The notes: generated by a model not told the origin, from the letters alone. A stretch of 64,000 nucleotides of DNA from Platycnemis pennipes (GCA_933228895.1 OW121853.1:82320645-82384644); one strand, 5' to 3'. Positions 48,435 to 62,379 are shown, numbered from the stretch's first letter. Numbers and translations are program-made.

Positions 48435-48590
48435 TGCCGTTAGAAGTACTTGATTTCCAACCCAAGGGTCTGAATTCGAGTACCAGTAGAGGCAAAATTT
48501 TTCATTTGACTGCTGTGTCATATTTGAATGTCAGGCAGATAGCATTTCAAGACCAGTACTGCATCCGTAAGATAGTACGGTATACGAACC
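48435..48590 (+). mobile_element. Diverged SINE, plus strand
   Basis: tacttgatttccaacccaag, tctgaattcgagtacc (decayed B box), agtagaggca, then gactgctgtgtcatatttgaatg, agcatttcaagaccagtactgc and ccgtaag. These keep the order seen at 58095-58225. The later body cannot be followed. Confidence 0.55.
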
Positions 48591-51500
48591 CTGAAGGATA
48601 TTAGGCTAACAGAAATCTGAACTCATGTTGGCATATTACTAGGAGCAGCTTAAATACGATACCTTGGATCTCCAATTCATTTTCTATTTACGGAAACTCT
48701 AGAAGTACTGTAGTCTAGTAGCCTTGATACAATGTACGATTGATTTCAGCTTAAAGCCGCCTTCTCCGAATAATTACTTTTTATGCTTGTTTTCTGCGCG
48801 CTGAATATTCCTGGAAAGCGATGACGGCTCATAAAAATGGGCTCGCCTACTATGAAAGAGTTGCACACAGTTGGAATTTGCACTATAAGTTTTCTACAGC
48901 ACTATTCCACCCATTCTTTACCATTGAAATATATACCTTTGAGTTTAAAACGCTTACATCACCTACTGATTGAAACTCAAAACGTTTCTAGCAATGACCA
49001 AATTGATAATTATTTTAAACCCAGATTAATAGTCATAAATAAGTTAAGAACTCTAATTTCTTCATTCGACTAGTAAACACAATCATTAAGTATTTTTTTG
49101 TAATTTTTGAAAGGCATTCAGGACGTAGGGTTAGCAATTTTGACAAAATCCTTCTCCGTTTGATGGAGTTTGGCAAAATGCAAAATATACCTATCTGCGC
49201 GATAACCTCATTTAGTTACTTATTTCACACACAGAATTTTTATTAAATGGAATTTCTTCCTCCCTTCATACGTCGAACAAATTTTTGAATCACGGCAAAA
49301 AGGAGAGTAACAAAAAACGTATTAATACGCGACTACCTTAAGAAATGATGTGACTCATTAAAAATGTTTCGATCGCCTCCCGCAGGAGTGTATTTTTGAT
49401 TCCTGTGGCATATAATGACACTTCCTCGCTCTAAGGTGAATGAATGCCGGGGAAATTCAAAGGAATCCTTGAAGATTCTTCAACAGATGCATTAAGGCTG
49501 TGTCTCCTGGATAAATTTTTGCCTCAGCTGAGTCTAAATATACCCCCTTTTCCACTACGAAAACGAAAAATAGAGAGGAATGGTTCTAATGCTTGGATTT
49601 CATTAGCTCCTGGGAGTGATAAATATAATCTAAGCTGGCAAATCTACGAAGACAAACACTCTCCAGTCCTTTTCGTCTGTATTCTCTTCCGACGAAACAA
49701 AGAACTTATCACTTCTTCTTTCGGTTTTAATTTCAGCTTACCAAGGAAAAATTCTGAAATGAAAGCAGCAGAGTGGAAGCTGGAACTAATACTGAGGTGA
49801 TTATATCGGTGTTTTTATTTTCAGAATTATTAATTTATTTAAACCTACAATAATCTGTGTCCAGATATTTATAAGCGAATAATTTGCTTTACACCTTGGC
49901 AATGGTTAACTTAAATGTTCAAGGGAAAATAAATTCGACGCCAATGATTTCTACACCTCGAAATACTTGTGTTTCCATTGTGAACACCTCTAGGGCATTT
50001 GCTCGACCTCAGATGGTGCCTCTCACAACAAGGCCAGTCACTTGCTCATTGAGAAACTTCCTTACGAACCCCATTCAGGGATATAAATGGTTCGCTCAGA
50101 TCAATGAAGAATGCCACTTTTCGTATCAATGGCGCTATACCCAAAATATCTACCTCTCCTGGTCATGCTTTCATCGCCGTTTTGTACCCAGTATTCTAGC
50201 GGGAAACAGGGTCGTAGAAAAGAACTTATCAGAACGATATTGTGTAAAAGTTGCACAAAGTTACGTGGTTATTGAGCCATAGGGGTCTCCAGGCTGACAT
50301 CCAGCAGTTTTTCCGTTTTTAATGAATCGATGAATCCCAGCGAACGATACCAACCGCCCACCAAAGCGGAGATGAAAGCTGAGGGCAAAGGGTTATGAAA
50401 ATCGATATGTTAGCATATTTTTCTGCCACGAAAAAGTTAGTTGCTTGTGACCCAGTTCATCATAGGGCTCGCACTTTTGCTTGGATTCTGCACCCGTGAC
50501 TTGTAGTACAGAGAGCCTGGCCGGGAAATGTATAGGCACGGTGGGTTTCAGCTGTGTATGTTTAAAGTTGAAGATACACTCTATGAGGTACTGCATTAAT
50601 TATAGTATAGCTAAAGCAACTTAATGCCAGAAAACCATCTTAATATAATCAAATGTCTAAACCGTGTAAAAATAAATATAAAAGACGCAAATAAATAATG
50701 GAATATTCTGAACTTTAATTTTCCACCAAATAGTGCAAATCAATTACAAGTAATTAGCGTAATTGTTTCAAAAGCGTCCACTTAACGTTTTGACAGCACA
50801 CAATAAAACTATATCGCCAAGAGAACTTATATCATAATCGGTGAAGAAGTCAGTTTGCCGTTGAAACGAATCATATCTAAAAAGCTTTCAAAAGATAAGA
50901 GTTATGCGTGACATAAATCTATATGCAACATAAATTTGATGGCAGCACATGGTACGGCAAAAAAATAATAAAGCTATACATAGAGTGCGAGTCGTTGCAT
51001 GGACAGGACACCAAAACTCTGTTGCAGATAGGACTTTGCAACAAATACGAAGAATTAGAGAGAGGAACGTAAATCTGCCACAATTCATTCCCATCAAAAA
51101 CTTTTCGGGTGTTAACACTCGGTCTCTATAGAATATCACCGAGACATGTGGTGACCCAAATTACCTAGGAAGGGAAGTCTCATCTTCCACTTCTCACTGG
51201 TTCGTCATCCTTAAGCATAACGCAGCATCTATTTATACCAAGAGTGCCTAACCCGCAACTATGGCATGGAACAAAATTGAAATTTTAAGTGACAAAAAGT
51301 AATTAATTTCAATTTTTATGATGTACTAGTTAGGTTTCAGGCGCCATCGACAACCAATCGGAAAAGGCTAAAATAATGGACAAAATTCTTTTGAATTTAT
51401 TTTAAAGGTTGCAATCGAAAATATTTTTTCTTCAAACATGGACAGAAAAACTCCTTAAGAATAGATGATCTTGACTTGTAGCCAAGGTTTTAGAAGATTA

Positions 51501-54500
51501 CTAGGTACAGTTGGAAAAGTATTCGGGCCTGAAAATATCTTCGTGACTTGGTAATTTCATTACTCCACCACCAGAATTTCTCGAATCCTTCATTTTTCTT
51601 CAGATATAAAATAATTATGAAATCGTAATCATTCACAATTGACCCATCGTGATAGAAACAATGGCTTCAATCGTCCATAGTCATTCAAGTAACGAGGGTT
51701 ATTATTATCAAATGCACACATATAAAGTGCAAAATTTATCGATTTCGTGTGTTAACGTAGATTTTGATTAAATATTCCTTCTCTGGTAAACATTTAATGA
51801 GGAACTCCTCTGCATAATTCATTCTTCAGATAGAAGTTTCTCCAACCTCCAGAAATTAAACATAAGATCTTCATTCTTCTTCCCTCTAGTCCCAGATTAT
51901 CCCGAATTCTAACTTTAGTAACGATATTCATAATTTCCTCCAGCAATAGCCTATATCCCTCCCTAATCATGCTCAATATTTCATCAATAGTCCTTTCCGT
52001 CCATCATATGTTTACCTACATCCATGCATCCCTAAAGCATCAAAATCTATGATCATCCTAATTTTTCTAGGGTTCCAGTTCTTTTAGCCCTATGATGTCA
52101 TGCACCGTATCAAGCCCTTCACCAAAAGTTTCTAAACATATTTCCTCTAAAATACCATCCATTCTGGTATATTCCTGTTTTTCCAAAGCAAATCTTTGTC
52201 TCATTAGTATTATGTTCCATATTATCACTAGGATGTTGCGAAAGAAAGAACAAAAGAGCAAGCCAAAAAGAAGCAATATACACACTTAATATGTACAAGG
52301 CGTTAACATAATAGCAACATCGCTTCATATATGTTTAAGCTTACATTAAACAACCAGCGTCAAAAGGCACTTTTAGGCTCGCTTTGTGTATTTAGATGGT
52401 GCAAAAGGGCAAAGGTCATCATCAGTATTTCCAGTTATTGGAAATTAACAAAAAGTTGACGAAAAATCCAATCTGAGGACCAATTTTGGAACGTCCTTGA
52501 AGTATGCATACGCTTTGTCATAATTTTCAAGGAAGGAAGGAATATTGTATTCCCGAGAATAAAATACCAAAGCACTTAAAGTAAATAAAACATGCCATGT
52601 TGGCTAACATCGATGGCAGGAGAGGAATAGATATGAGACACATAATATTAAAAAATCAATCACTCATTCGTGAAAGACAACATCGACCGCTATAAATGTG
52701 GAGAGAACAAGAAAAAGGCGGGAGATCCCTCAAATTAATAAAAGGAAAGTTTTAGGAGGAAAGGCAAATTGAGAATGAAAGGGGTAAAATGTGAATCAAA
52801 CGCACGAAATCCACAAACCACATTAATATGAGAGAGTTAACAACAACGAGTTTTGAGAGTGGATATATTTTTTTCAAAATCTTTTACCTGTAGTGCGTAT
52901 CGCACTTGAGCAAATCAAATATTACGTCTCTCCTGATTCTCCATGGCCATTCTTCAAGGTCAAGGGAAAATTAAAATTATCAAAATTATCCAGAACTTTT
53001 AATCAGCTCCCCTTTCATGACGAGGTAAATTTACTAGAATAATTCGAATATTTTACATCACAAACTTGACTTCAAAATTTGAACCCCGGGATATGGATTC
53101 CAGCTCCCCCAAAATTATCAAGATATTTAGATATAAAATATATGCTGGAGGCGATGCCTTCATTAGACCGTTTTCTAATGGCAGCACACTATTACGGTCA
53201 ATAACGAAAGAGATTTTTGGGAGGAAAGAATTAATTTGACGGTTACTTTGAAATACATGTAACTCCTTAACCTAAGGATATATTTTTTTTTACACCCATG
53301 AGAATTCATCACGGCTAAATTACCAAGCCCAAAAACAAAGGGAACGATGTTTTAAAATTATTAATCGTAGGTGGTTTACAAACAGCTAATTTTGTCTCAT
53401 GGTGTACCGATTTGAAGTATTAGGTATTTTTCCGGCGTACACACTGCATGAAGTTGTCTTGAGCTTCCTAACTGGTGGAAGGCCCAAGAAACCTTTATTC
53501 ACAGTTAGCTGATTTTCCTGCAAAATTAAAAAAAAATGTGGGAAACCACGAATACCTCTGCTTGGAATAAAGACGTTACCATTGATTAAGATGAAATTAA
53601 TGATGCTAAACTTAAGAACAACTCAGGTAAGAAACAATACCTGCGTGCGTAATTTCAGTTCTACACGGGGTATGAAAGAATTGGGGACTTAGTTTTATTT
53701 TTGGCTCTATAAACTTACACTACAATGACTTATTTTAACTAAGGTTTCGATACTAGAAGCCGTTTTCAATTACGAGGTACTCATTGCTGAAACCATGACT
53801 GATTCACTGATTCGGATACAATCAGGGTGAATTTCTTACCGAGCCATTAATTTTATTTAGTTGGACGTGAAACATAAGTTAACTTTTGAACTGTGTCACG
53901 TAAACACAACGTACAAGCCTCATTTGCTCTCATTGTCGCAATAGTTGAGTTTAATGATTAAAAACCCCAAGGCTTTTATTAAAGTACTAATATGGAAAAG
54001 GTTTCTGTAAAAATCACCTCGATCATCTTTCGAACAAAGGCTTGCAATGTAATAATATTAATCGCATTAATAAATATGGAAATTATACTAAACAAAGTGC
54101 CATTAACTAAATTACTCATGAAATATAGATGGGTAGAGGAAAAACTACGGATCCCCTTGAGCGTAAAATTACGTAACAACACTGACGATTCAATTGAAGT
54201 TGACGTCCAAAAAGTACTCAAAGTTTACCCCTTAATCGCCACATAGGTAATGCTAGAAGGTTATTAAAACCGTTGGTAATTATAACGGACCCTATAGACT
54301 GATTTGACACCTTTACTGAGAAATAAATTTTCCAGTTTAACAGTTAATAACGCTCTCTAGGGCAAAATTCTAATTAATTTCCGCCGATCTCAAATCTAAC
54401 AGTAGAATTTACAACAATTCTGAAAAGACATCGCTTTAAGTCAGCTAATCTCACACGCTATTTTCTTCCAGCTAATCATAATTCCAGTTCACTGTTTTAT

Positions 54501-54960
54501 AACAAAAAACAAATACGTGGCGAAAAAGATTACGGTATAATATTCCAAATCCATTTCTAGTATAATAAAAATTATTATAGCCACCGCCAAATAATTTCAA
54601 TGACTTAAAGGAATAGACTGTCAGTAGCCATAGAAAAGGTAGCGTAAGAATGCCCTCAAACGATGGCAATTCCATTCCAAACGGACGAAAAGCAGCATCA
54701 AGAATTAGGGGAAGGAAGGGGAAAAAATGAGCATTCGGTGAAGTGGTTCCGGCCGGAATTTAATTGGAAGAATTGGCTTAGGAATGGGTCGGGGGAGGTG
54801 TTTCGAAGGTAAACATGAGAGATCAATAGTATCATGTGCAATGAAATTGGCGAGAAAACTTGCAGAGGGAACAGTGAGGAAGAGGCAGGCGGAAAACGAG
54901 CTGCTAAAAAGGGGTTGTTGGCGTGGGCGGTGGTTGGGAGGGAAAGGAGAAAAAATAAAG
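48591..54960. other. Unassigned AT-rich interval
   Basis: The longest frames are 118 (49444-49800) and 132 residues (49884-50282); neither has a recognisable motif. No repeat boundaries, RNA genes or splice-bounded exons could be supported. Confidence 0.45.
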
Positions 54961-55400
54961 CTTTGGGGGTGGTGGTGACCGTGATGTGATGAAGGCATCT
55001 GGTTGGGGAGGAGAGAGCTACGAGGGCGGAGAAGAGGGTTGGGGGAGAGGTTGTGACTGTGTTTATCGGCGCTCGTAGGCACGATGGGGGGAGGGAAGAC
55101 GGGGAAGGGAGAAGCAAGGGTGGGAATGGAACGTCAGGGGTCCTGCCGCGGGGATGGGGAGCTGGAGATGAGGGCATGGAAAAGGAGCAGGGTCGAAGTG
55201 GGGCGGGTGAGAAGAGATACAGAGGAGGAAGAGAGGGGAGGGGATAGTGTGTGTGTTAAGGGGAAAGGGGGAGGAGAAGGGTCTGAGGAGAGGGGGAGGG
55301 GAGGGTCCAGGGGTGCGCGCCTGAGCGTTGGCCGCGGGAGATGGGTGGGGGAAGGAAGGAGAGGGGGGGAGAGGGGGATAAGCGGGAAACGGGCGCAACT
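54961..55400. other. GA-rich island upstream of a candidate promoter
   Basis: The plus strand is a nearly continuous purine-rich run (ggggaggg, gaggaag, gggaaaggggg). Such stretches are frequent in arthropod core-promoter flanks (GAGA-type sequence). Frames of up to 169 residues on both strands are compositional artefacts. Confidence 0.6.
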
Positions 55401-55410
55401 TTTGGGCGTG

Positions 55411-55420
55411 CTATATAAGC
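55411..55420 (+). promoter_or_regulatory. TATA box of a plus-strand promoter
   Basis: ctatataagc is a strong TATA match, 3' of the GA-rich island and about 30 bases upstream of ggtgtactcctgcg, the likely start-site region. Its position before an ATG-free leader and a splice donor supports a real polymerase II promoter. Confidence 0.6.
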
Positions 55421-55442
55421 GGGTCTGGTATGCGAGGCGCGG

Positions 55443-55632
55443 TGTACTCCTGCGAACTTGCCGGCGACGTCTGCCCTTCTTACTCCTCCCACAGCAGCCC
55501 GAGCTACAGAACTCCAAAGAAATCCCATCCAGATCTCACCGTCGTCTCCCCTGCCTACCTCCCGGCGGAGCCGTAAGACCAACACCGCGGTGAGCCACCA
55601 GTTACAACGCCAGCTCCCCAAAAGGTTATAAG
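55443..55632 (+). other. Candidate non-coding first exon (5' UTR)
   Basis: From about 30 bases after the TATA box to aaag at 55632 there is no ATG. The next bases are ggtaagc: exon-ending AAG followed by GTAAGC, a consensus splice donor (intron starts at 55633). An alternative donor, gcggtgagc, lies near 55590. A first non-coding exon of about 190 bases followed by a long intron is usual in arthropod genes. The coding exons would lie more than 8 kb downstream and outside the window, so the gene cannot be named. Confidence 0.5.
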
Positions 55633-58066
55633 GTAAGCGGTGGACCCCAGGGGACCTCCCTCGAGTCGGCTTCTCCGAGCGCTCTAGGGGGACGCTTTTC
55701 GGGAAAATGAAACTTTCTTCGCGTTCGCCGCTGGGGAAGGATAAGTGATTTTCATTGTGCTCCCTACCCTATCTTCCTCTTCCTGACACCTTTATCCACG
55801 ATTTCCAAATTTCTTACGATTTTTTCCCCCGAGCATAGAGACTGCTCGCGTGCTCGACCCGTCCCCAATCGAGTATCAAAGGAGCCCTTTTTGATCCACC
55901 TACCGAAATTTAGCTACGCGACCGTTTCACGATAAAGACGCAAGTATAAGCGGGAATTCAATATAGTGCTGCTAGTATTTTACTCGTTTCATAAAATCGC
56001 AAAATCCCCTATTTAGCCTGGTTGCGCAGCTACGTTTGGTTATCTTTGCTGCATTTTAGTTGGACGAGAAAAACATCACTGAGGGTTGATGCGGTTGTAT
56101 TGTACAAGTTAGACGTGGGACAGAGGTTATTAACTGAAATACGTCGAAAATTATATTCTGTATTAAATGATCTGACGTTTATATGCAGATAGTACCTGAA
56201 CATGTCCCTCGGTTAGATTTAATTTTTTTAACAAGTATTTTAGCGAGGCCATCATCCTTCAACAACGGTAGAATGCCAGCAATATTAATTGTCTTCAGGG
56301 ACGGATATAAGCTCCAGTATTAAAAATGAAAAAAATCACGAATCATTCTAGTCCCCGTAGCTAAAATAATCGAGAAATTGCAACTGGGACTGGAATTCAT
56401 CATTCTTTAGTTTGATACGTCAAGAACACTTTTGATCACATATAAAATGTAGAGAATACAAATTTAACAAACATTAAAGGAAAACCTTTTGTGGGATAAG
56501 AACAGTGAGACTTTTGTATGCTAAACATGGGTTTAGCGATTGAATTAACAGCAGTAATAAGATAATATACTTTTTGCGTTTTTGAAACTAGTATTTTTGC
56601 ATAATTTTCTCAGCAATTAAGATTGATAATCAACATTTCCACCTTTAAGCATTCCCTGCCTTCAACTAATATTTTGTTATAACAGTGAAATATTATAATG
56701 TATTTTTACATGACAACTGAACCACGCAATACCAACTTTAAACCTAAGAGTACTGTGGAATAATCAACAGAGACGAGAAATCGGCTCTATAAGGAACTTC
56801 ACAACTGAATGGAAAATGCATTAAAATATATTCTCAACGGGTTTCGTTTGGATTCTAAGTGGGAATACTAGACAGCGCGCTGGATCTCACGATATAATTA
56901 CGATAGTCCACCGAGGGATTGTATCGTATTTCCAAAGCTAATTTCATTCTTCCAATCCGGCGTCCCAAAGAGACCAATAGAAGGATTCGTCACATAGTCG
57001 GGAACTGGGAGCTGTTTAATATGCAAACAGGGGAATTTCCCTTAATTCGGAAACCTCCAACGCAATTATTTCAGCTAATCACAAATTCGGCCACTCACCG
57101 CCGATACTTGCAAGGATTACTCTAAGAGTCTTAGGCGTCACAATTAGGGAGAATGGTGTTTCAGTGAACATAAAACAGCATTTCATGCCTTTTTTCCTCG
57201 GTAACTCTCATTAGGGATTTTAAGAAAAATTATCATTACAAGAGATTTCAAGAAGAGATAAAAACATGCAATGAATTACCTTAAATTGCTACATAAAAAT
57301 TCTATATGGCCCTTAATCTTTAAACCACCATGTGCTCTACCAAGTGTGTGCCTATGCTCTTTCAGGCCCACCTAGTCATTCAAGTAAATAAGGTTTTTTT
57401 ACTCCAGAAACCAACTTATACGCACACGAAGTGTTAAGATTCCAACAATTGTTCTGTTGGGGGTTCACCATAAAGAGACAGCTCAGCATATTAACGCCAA
57501 CCAGCGATAAAATGATTGTGAATAAAATTGCGTCCCCAATGAAATAAATTATTTATGAATCAATAAGTGGAAATGCCTGCCACTATTGGAATAATCTGAT
57601 AAGCCATTGAAGCCCTTACGATCGACCAACACCTCTCGAGACCTCGAATTTTTCGGGCAAAGATCACATCGAAAAACTTATTTTTCTGCTCATAAATAAA
57701 TAATAATACCCTAAATGCCCCATAACCCATTTCCTTGAGATTTGGTTGGTAGCAGAAGTAGCACATAAATTTTTGCAAGGCTTCTTGGCGGTGGAGTCTT
57801 AAAATTTTAAGGGTGGAATAAAAAGGAATTTCAGTAAAAGAGCATATAAGGCAGGGTCAAGATTATTTATCACCTATTAAGCTCAAGCCAAAAAGCGTAT
57901 TGTGCAAATGGCAAATTTTGGATTCTCTTCAAGTGAATTGGAAAACAAGATATCATAATTCGAAGCACAGTTTCCCGGAGACAATTGTCAGACAATATGT
58001 CTAGGAAGGAATTCCTTGTACACGCTGTCCAGCACATAAATTATTGAATCCCCTCGCCTGTAACTT
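55633..58066. other. Unassigned interval, possibly intron
   Basis: GC-richer for the first 100 bases after the candidate donor, then AT-rich. It may be the first intron of the gene started at 55.4 kb. No exon signal found. Confidence 0.4.
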
Positions 58067-58413
58067 CATAATCGATTTAGTGTGGTGGCTAGAGTACTGG
58101 CCTCCCATCCCGAGGGCCCGGGTTCAATTTCCGACAGAGGCAGATTTTTCAGTGGAAAACCGGTCCCTACTTCAGTGCCTAGTGGAGGGCATTTCAAGCT
58201 CAGTACTCCGTCCGTTGGATGGGACGTTAAGCCGTGGTCCCCTTGGCGCCTTTCTTTAAGAGTAGGCTTATGACGATGACAGGTTTCTCTCCAGCCTTCT
58301 ACCGTTCCCTGAAAACTCCTACCATTACCCAATTACCCCTATCCTAAATGGCGCAACAAACCACAGCTGTCGGTCGCCTCCCCTGAATAATCAACCAACC
58401 AACATAAGCGATT
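58067..58413 (+). mobile_element. tRNA-derived SINE, best copy, with target-site duplication
   Basis: The element (58078-58402) is flanked by cataatcgatt (58067-58077) and cataagcgatt (58403-58413), one mismatch in 11. It has an A-box-like gtggtggctagagtactgg and a B-box-like gggttcaatttcc (near 58120), then the body: cgtccgttggatgggacgtt, cccttggcgcc, aagagtaggct. It ends cctgaataatcaaccaacc, a short (aacc)n-type tail. The other SINE copies in the window can be aligned to it. It has no coding capacity and would depend on a retrotransposon's enzymes. Confidence 0.9.
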
Positions 58414-61400
58414 CCACGGATCAATCTCTCACACAATCGTCTTTTTTCACTTTCATCATTTTCGCCACGAGTAATTTCATTTCTCAGGTCCGCAGTGCAA
58501 ATCTAGGCTCACATGTTATTCCACCGTTACAGAGTCTCTAAGTTTTACAAGCGAATGAGGTAGGTATGCCGACGCCGACGGTACTCAAAGAGACGGTCGC
58601 TGTGAGGTAGGCAATTTCTCCAATCTAGCAAACAGGATGTGCTCCGTGCTCCCTCGAAAAGCGTACACACGCGAAAAAAGGGTGGTTTTCCATTTTGCGC
58701 CGCGATTTACATTCTTGTGGACGCCTAGAAGGAAGAAGCAGAAGAATGACAGCGAGACTCCTCGAGGTGATCAAGTTCACCCGCTGCTCGGCGGTGAACA
58801 GAGGCGTGTGGCTGTGAGACTCGCGGGGGACCGCAGTCATCTCCCGTTCGCGGAATGCGCGGTCGCCACCAACTTCCTGCCATCCGACAAGTGGCGGTGA
58901 TTCATTGCGCCTACAGTTACACTATCTTCACCATTCATTGGGTCACACGGAAAAAATACATCCATCGTCACCTGATGCATTCCATTAAGATGCTGGGAAT
59001 AAGGATCGTCTACCTTTGCTCTAAAAAAACGCGCAACACATTACACGATGCAACTCAGGAAAGTGTCTCACGATTTAAATTATATCAAGAAAATAGGATC
59101 GCGCGGTCATTAACTTACTACGATTAGCGTGAGAACTTAGGTGTTACATGGCCGTGATACCATCCATGAAAGAAATTCTACTGTTTCTTTCCTGTTCTCG
59201 TACTCAAGCGTAACAGTGAATGAGCGGTTCCTAGGGGAACACAATTATGTTTAAAAACTTGTTGTTTCACATGCCACGCAACATTTATTGCAGTGAATGA
59301 CGTCGAAGGAGTCTCCGTACTTCTTTCTATTGATTAAAAACATTCGAAGATTCGTCCAATTTCGCTATTTCGACGCTAAAATATGACAAAAGTAATAATG
59401 CAGAAACGTTTTTCTAAAACGAAAGTAGACTAAAAGTGAAGGCTATTTTGATGCGGATTTTTCAAATATGTGCACCGCACATATCATCAAAACATTCTGA
59501 GTGCCTAAATTGTAAAAACATTCACTAGAAATAAGACTCTAACTTCATTGCATGGGATATAAATGATTATATCACTCTTCCCGTTGATCATTTTGAAATT
59601 CAATTCAATTTATGTCTCTTGCGTGAGTAAATTAAAATATAAATAAAATGAAAACTCACCAGCTTAAGAATCTGTTGCCAATCTTAGTCAGTCTTAGGAA
59701 TGCAGAAGAAAATCCTTTCAGCTTCCAATCCACCCCGTAAACATTCAATGGGTATCCGGTTAAATTTATCTGTATCAAGTAGAAAACCAATTTTCATTTT
59801 AGAAGACGTTCGATTCATAAGATGACGCCAAGCACAAGAGTTGAGATCAGATACTTAAAACTGTTAAATATAATTTAAAAGTTAATATAATTGTGTCCAG
59901 TGTCATGGTGACTTTGATAGAATTAGGTAGCTGTTAATAAGTACTTCAGGAATAGAGTGAGGGAATCGGAGATAGAAAATCAATACCACAAAGATATGGC
60001 TGCACGGTAAAAACATGCAGATTCGTGTTCTTACACCGATTGCGTATTATAATGAGTACTCTCAGCTATTTACAAAATCTGTTTCAAGCGAAATGAAATT
60101 GAAACCAACATTGTTGTCAAAGAAGGGAAATTTTTCATCTCAATACCAATGACTACATTGTCATAGAAAATATTGAAAGGGCCAATTTATTACGAGAAAC
60201 GATATACAATGAAGTCGCAAATACTCAATGATAAATCTAGCTCCCTAAGGTATTTTGAAACAGCGCTCAAGATAAAATATACATTTTTATGACCCACGGG
60301 GATATTTTAATTTTAGAAATACTATCAAACCTTCTCAGTAAAATATGTGGATTGCCCGGCTCAGAAAAGGATTTTTTTGTCCCATCGCTGGAGACCGAGT
60401 GGGATCCCTAACCCGGGTGAATAATGTGAAAGTTCTGGCCTCTTAATAGGTGTGCCCTGAGGGAGCAATCATCCCTTTACACTCCCCCCCAAATACAAGA
60501 CCTGGAGAACCTAAAAAACCTTAAGCTGGTCCCGTATGCTTGGTTGAGATAGCATTCGGTCACCGCTAAGGGCGTAATGCCATTGCGGACCCAAATTATT
60601 AGCTTGATTTTTTAACACTTTTTCAGTTTTGTCATATCACGCATTAATTGTGAGTGAAATAACTCATCAAAGAGACGTCAATGATGATTATATCACTGTA
60701 ATGCAAACATTAGCGAGTGAGTTTCACCACACAGCGCAATAGATTACCATGACAAAGAACTAGAAGCGGTTATTTCTTTTTTTAGCTTAAATATTTTGCA
60801 TATTGGACCACGATCCAAACCAAAATCACATATCTTGGGCAAATGGAGATTGATGCTTTCACATTCAATTACAGGAAATTACGAGCCATTAATACTTATC
60901 ATTATTTCCGTATGGGAATACAAACTCTACTTGAATGTCAACCTTGGCATATGACGCAATAAAATGTCTAGGTTCAACATCAATTATCAAAACGGTACAA
61001 GACCGCTACGAGCATAATTCTTTATGAAACAAAACATTTAGACGATAAATAAGTGCAAAACAGTGAAAAATCCTCTTTGGGCGGAGACTACGGTTGGCTA
61101 AGCAATGGAAAGAAAATATGCCGCTTAAGCAGCAAAGTGATAAGCTAAGTAAAGAATATTTGATTATATTGTATATGCCGCATTGTGTTGTATCTAGCGG
61201 AAGATACTGCGGAACCTAGGAGTGTGCAATAGGGTTTGAGAACTCATACATCCTCATCTTCGGCTGTATGGGGGGTGAACGTAAAGGGATAGAAATAGGG
61301 ATAAAAAACCAATTTGGCAAGACTACTTTGTCCATCGCCGTCCGTACTCAGTACATAATACGCAAAGACACGGAAAAAGAGAACAGAAACCACTAAGGGC

Positions 61401-62370
61401 ATGATTAAAAATTGGCTGAGAGTGGACAAAGCTAGCCTCGCAGGGAATGATGAAGCAGTAGCTGGCTTATAAAAGAGTAGAGGATGGAGGTTTATGAAGA
61501 AAAGGAAAGACGTTGAGTAACTACGCGGATTGTTACGGTAGAAATAAAAAAACTGAAGTGTTTCAATAGTAAAGGGAATTATATTTATTTGCAAAGGAAG
61601 ATGATATAAAAACGAACAAAGTGAATCAAAAAGTATAGAGATATTAAACATTGGTTATTTACGAAGAGAAAAATGAGGAAAGGAGTCCAATTAGGCACTG
61701 AAATTCTCAATTGCTGTCAAGGGAAAACATGCATGAAAAAAACCTCGTCAAAGCGAAAATATTTTAGAAGAGATCAAACAAGTGACCAACAATATCTCAT
61801 AGCAAGACCGTGAATTCAGCGTTCATTCAGATACATCATACGTGTATTTGAAATCAAATTAGTCTTAGATACCGGAGGGATGCATTTTTTGAAAGTCTTC
61901 ATTCAGCAGTAGTACAGAAACTCACAGGAAAAGTAGCAGCATCAAACAAGGCTTTGAGGCTCTTTTTCTGGCATGATTTATACATATTTAACGACCAATG
62001 ACGAACAAGCGAAAGGCATTACAAAATTGAAAACCAAATATTGTCTCCAATCTAATGTACGAGATGCTTTGCAATGCATTTTTGAAATAATAGCCCAGGG
62101 TTAAAAGAGGAATTAAAATCGAGTTCAGGATATTCCACATGCAAAGACAATGATCCTTTTGAAGTTTCTACATACCGCACGAAAAGAATACTTCAGCACT
62201 AAAGCAAATATTCCAGCCTCACTGACGTGGTTCGCGCGAAAAATATCCAGCGATGATATCCCGTCGAAATGTCTTACCCGTCGATCCTGCTTGTAGTTTT
62301 TCCTCGCACAACCAAACAAACGAGAGTAATTGACCTGCCTCGTTCTCCCACGCGTGTCTTCCGATTCCCC
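58414..62370. other. Unassigned interval
   Basis: Somewhat GC/CpG-richer at 58560-58930; otherwise AT-rich. The frames at 58637-58900, 58855-59127 and 61244-61651 carry no recognised domain. A cytosine run is at 60483-60490. Confidence 0.45.
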
Positions 62371-62379
62371 ATCATCCCT

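Noticed and set aside
49444..50282. Two successive plus-strand frames of 118 and 132 residues
   Set aside because: They looked gene-like in spacing, but neither has a recognisable domain or a splice structure; kept as unassigned.
54698..55621. Six overlapping frames of up to 169 residues around the 55-kb island
   Set aside because: Same compositional effect. The plus frame crosses the TATA box and start-site region, so it cannot be the product of that promoter.
60380..60600. Possible small structured RNA gene
   Set aside because: GC-richer with ggtcccgtatgcttgg and attgcggaccc facing each other, but I could not draw a convincing fold or match to any RNA family.
61244..61651. 135-residue hydrophobic minus-strand frame
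   Set aside because: Phe/Leu/Ser-rich, as expected from AT-rich DNA on that strand; no signal peptide plus domain pattern.
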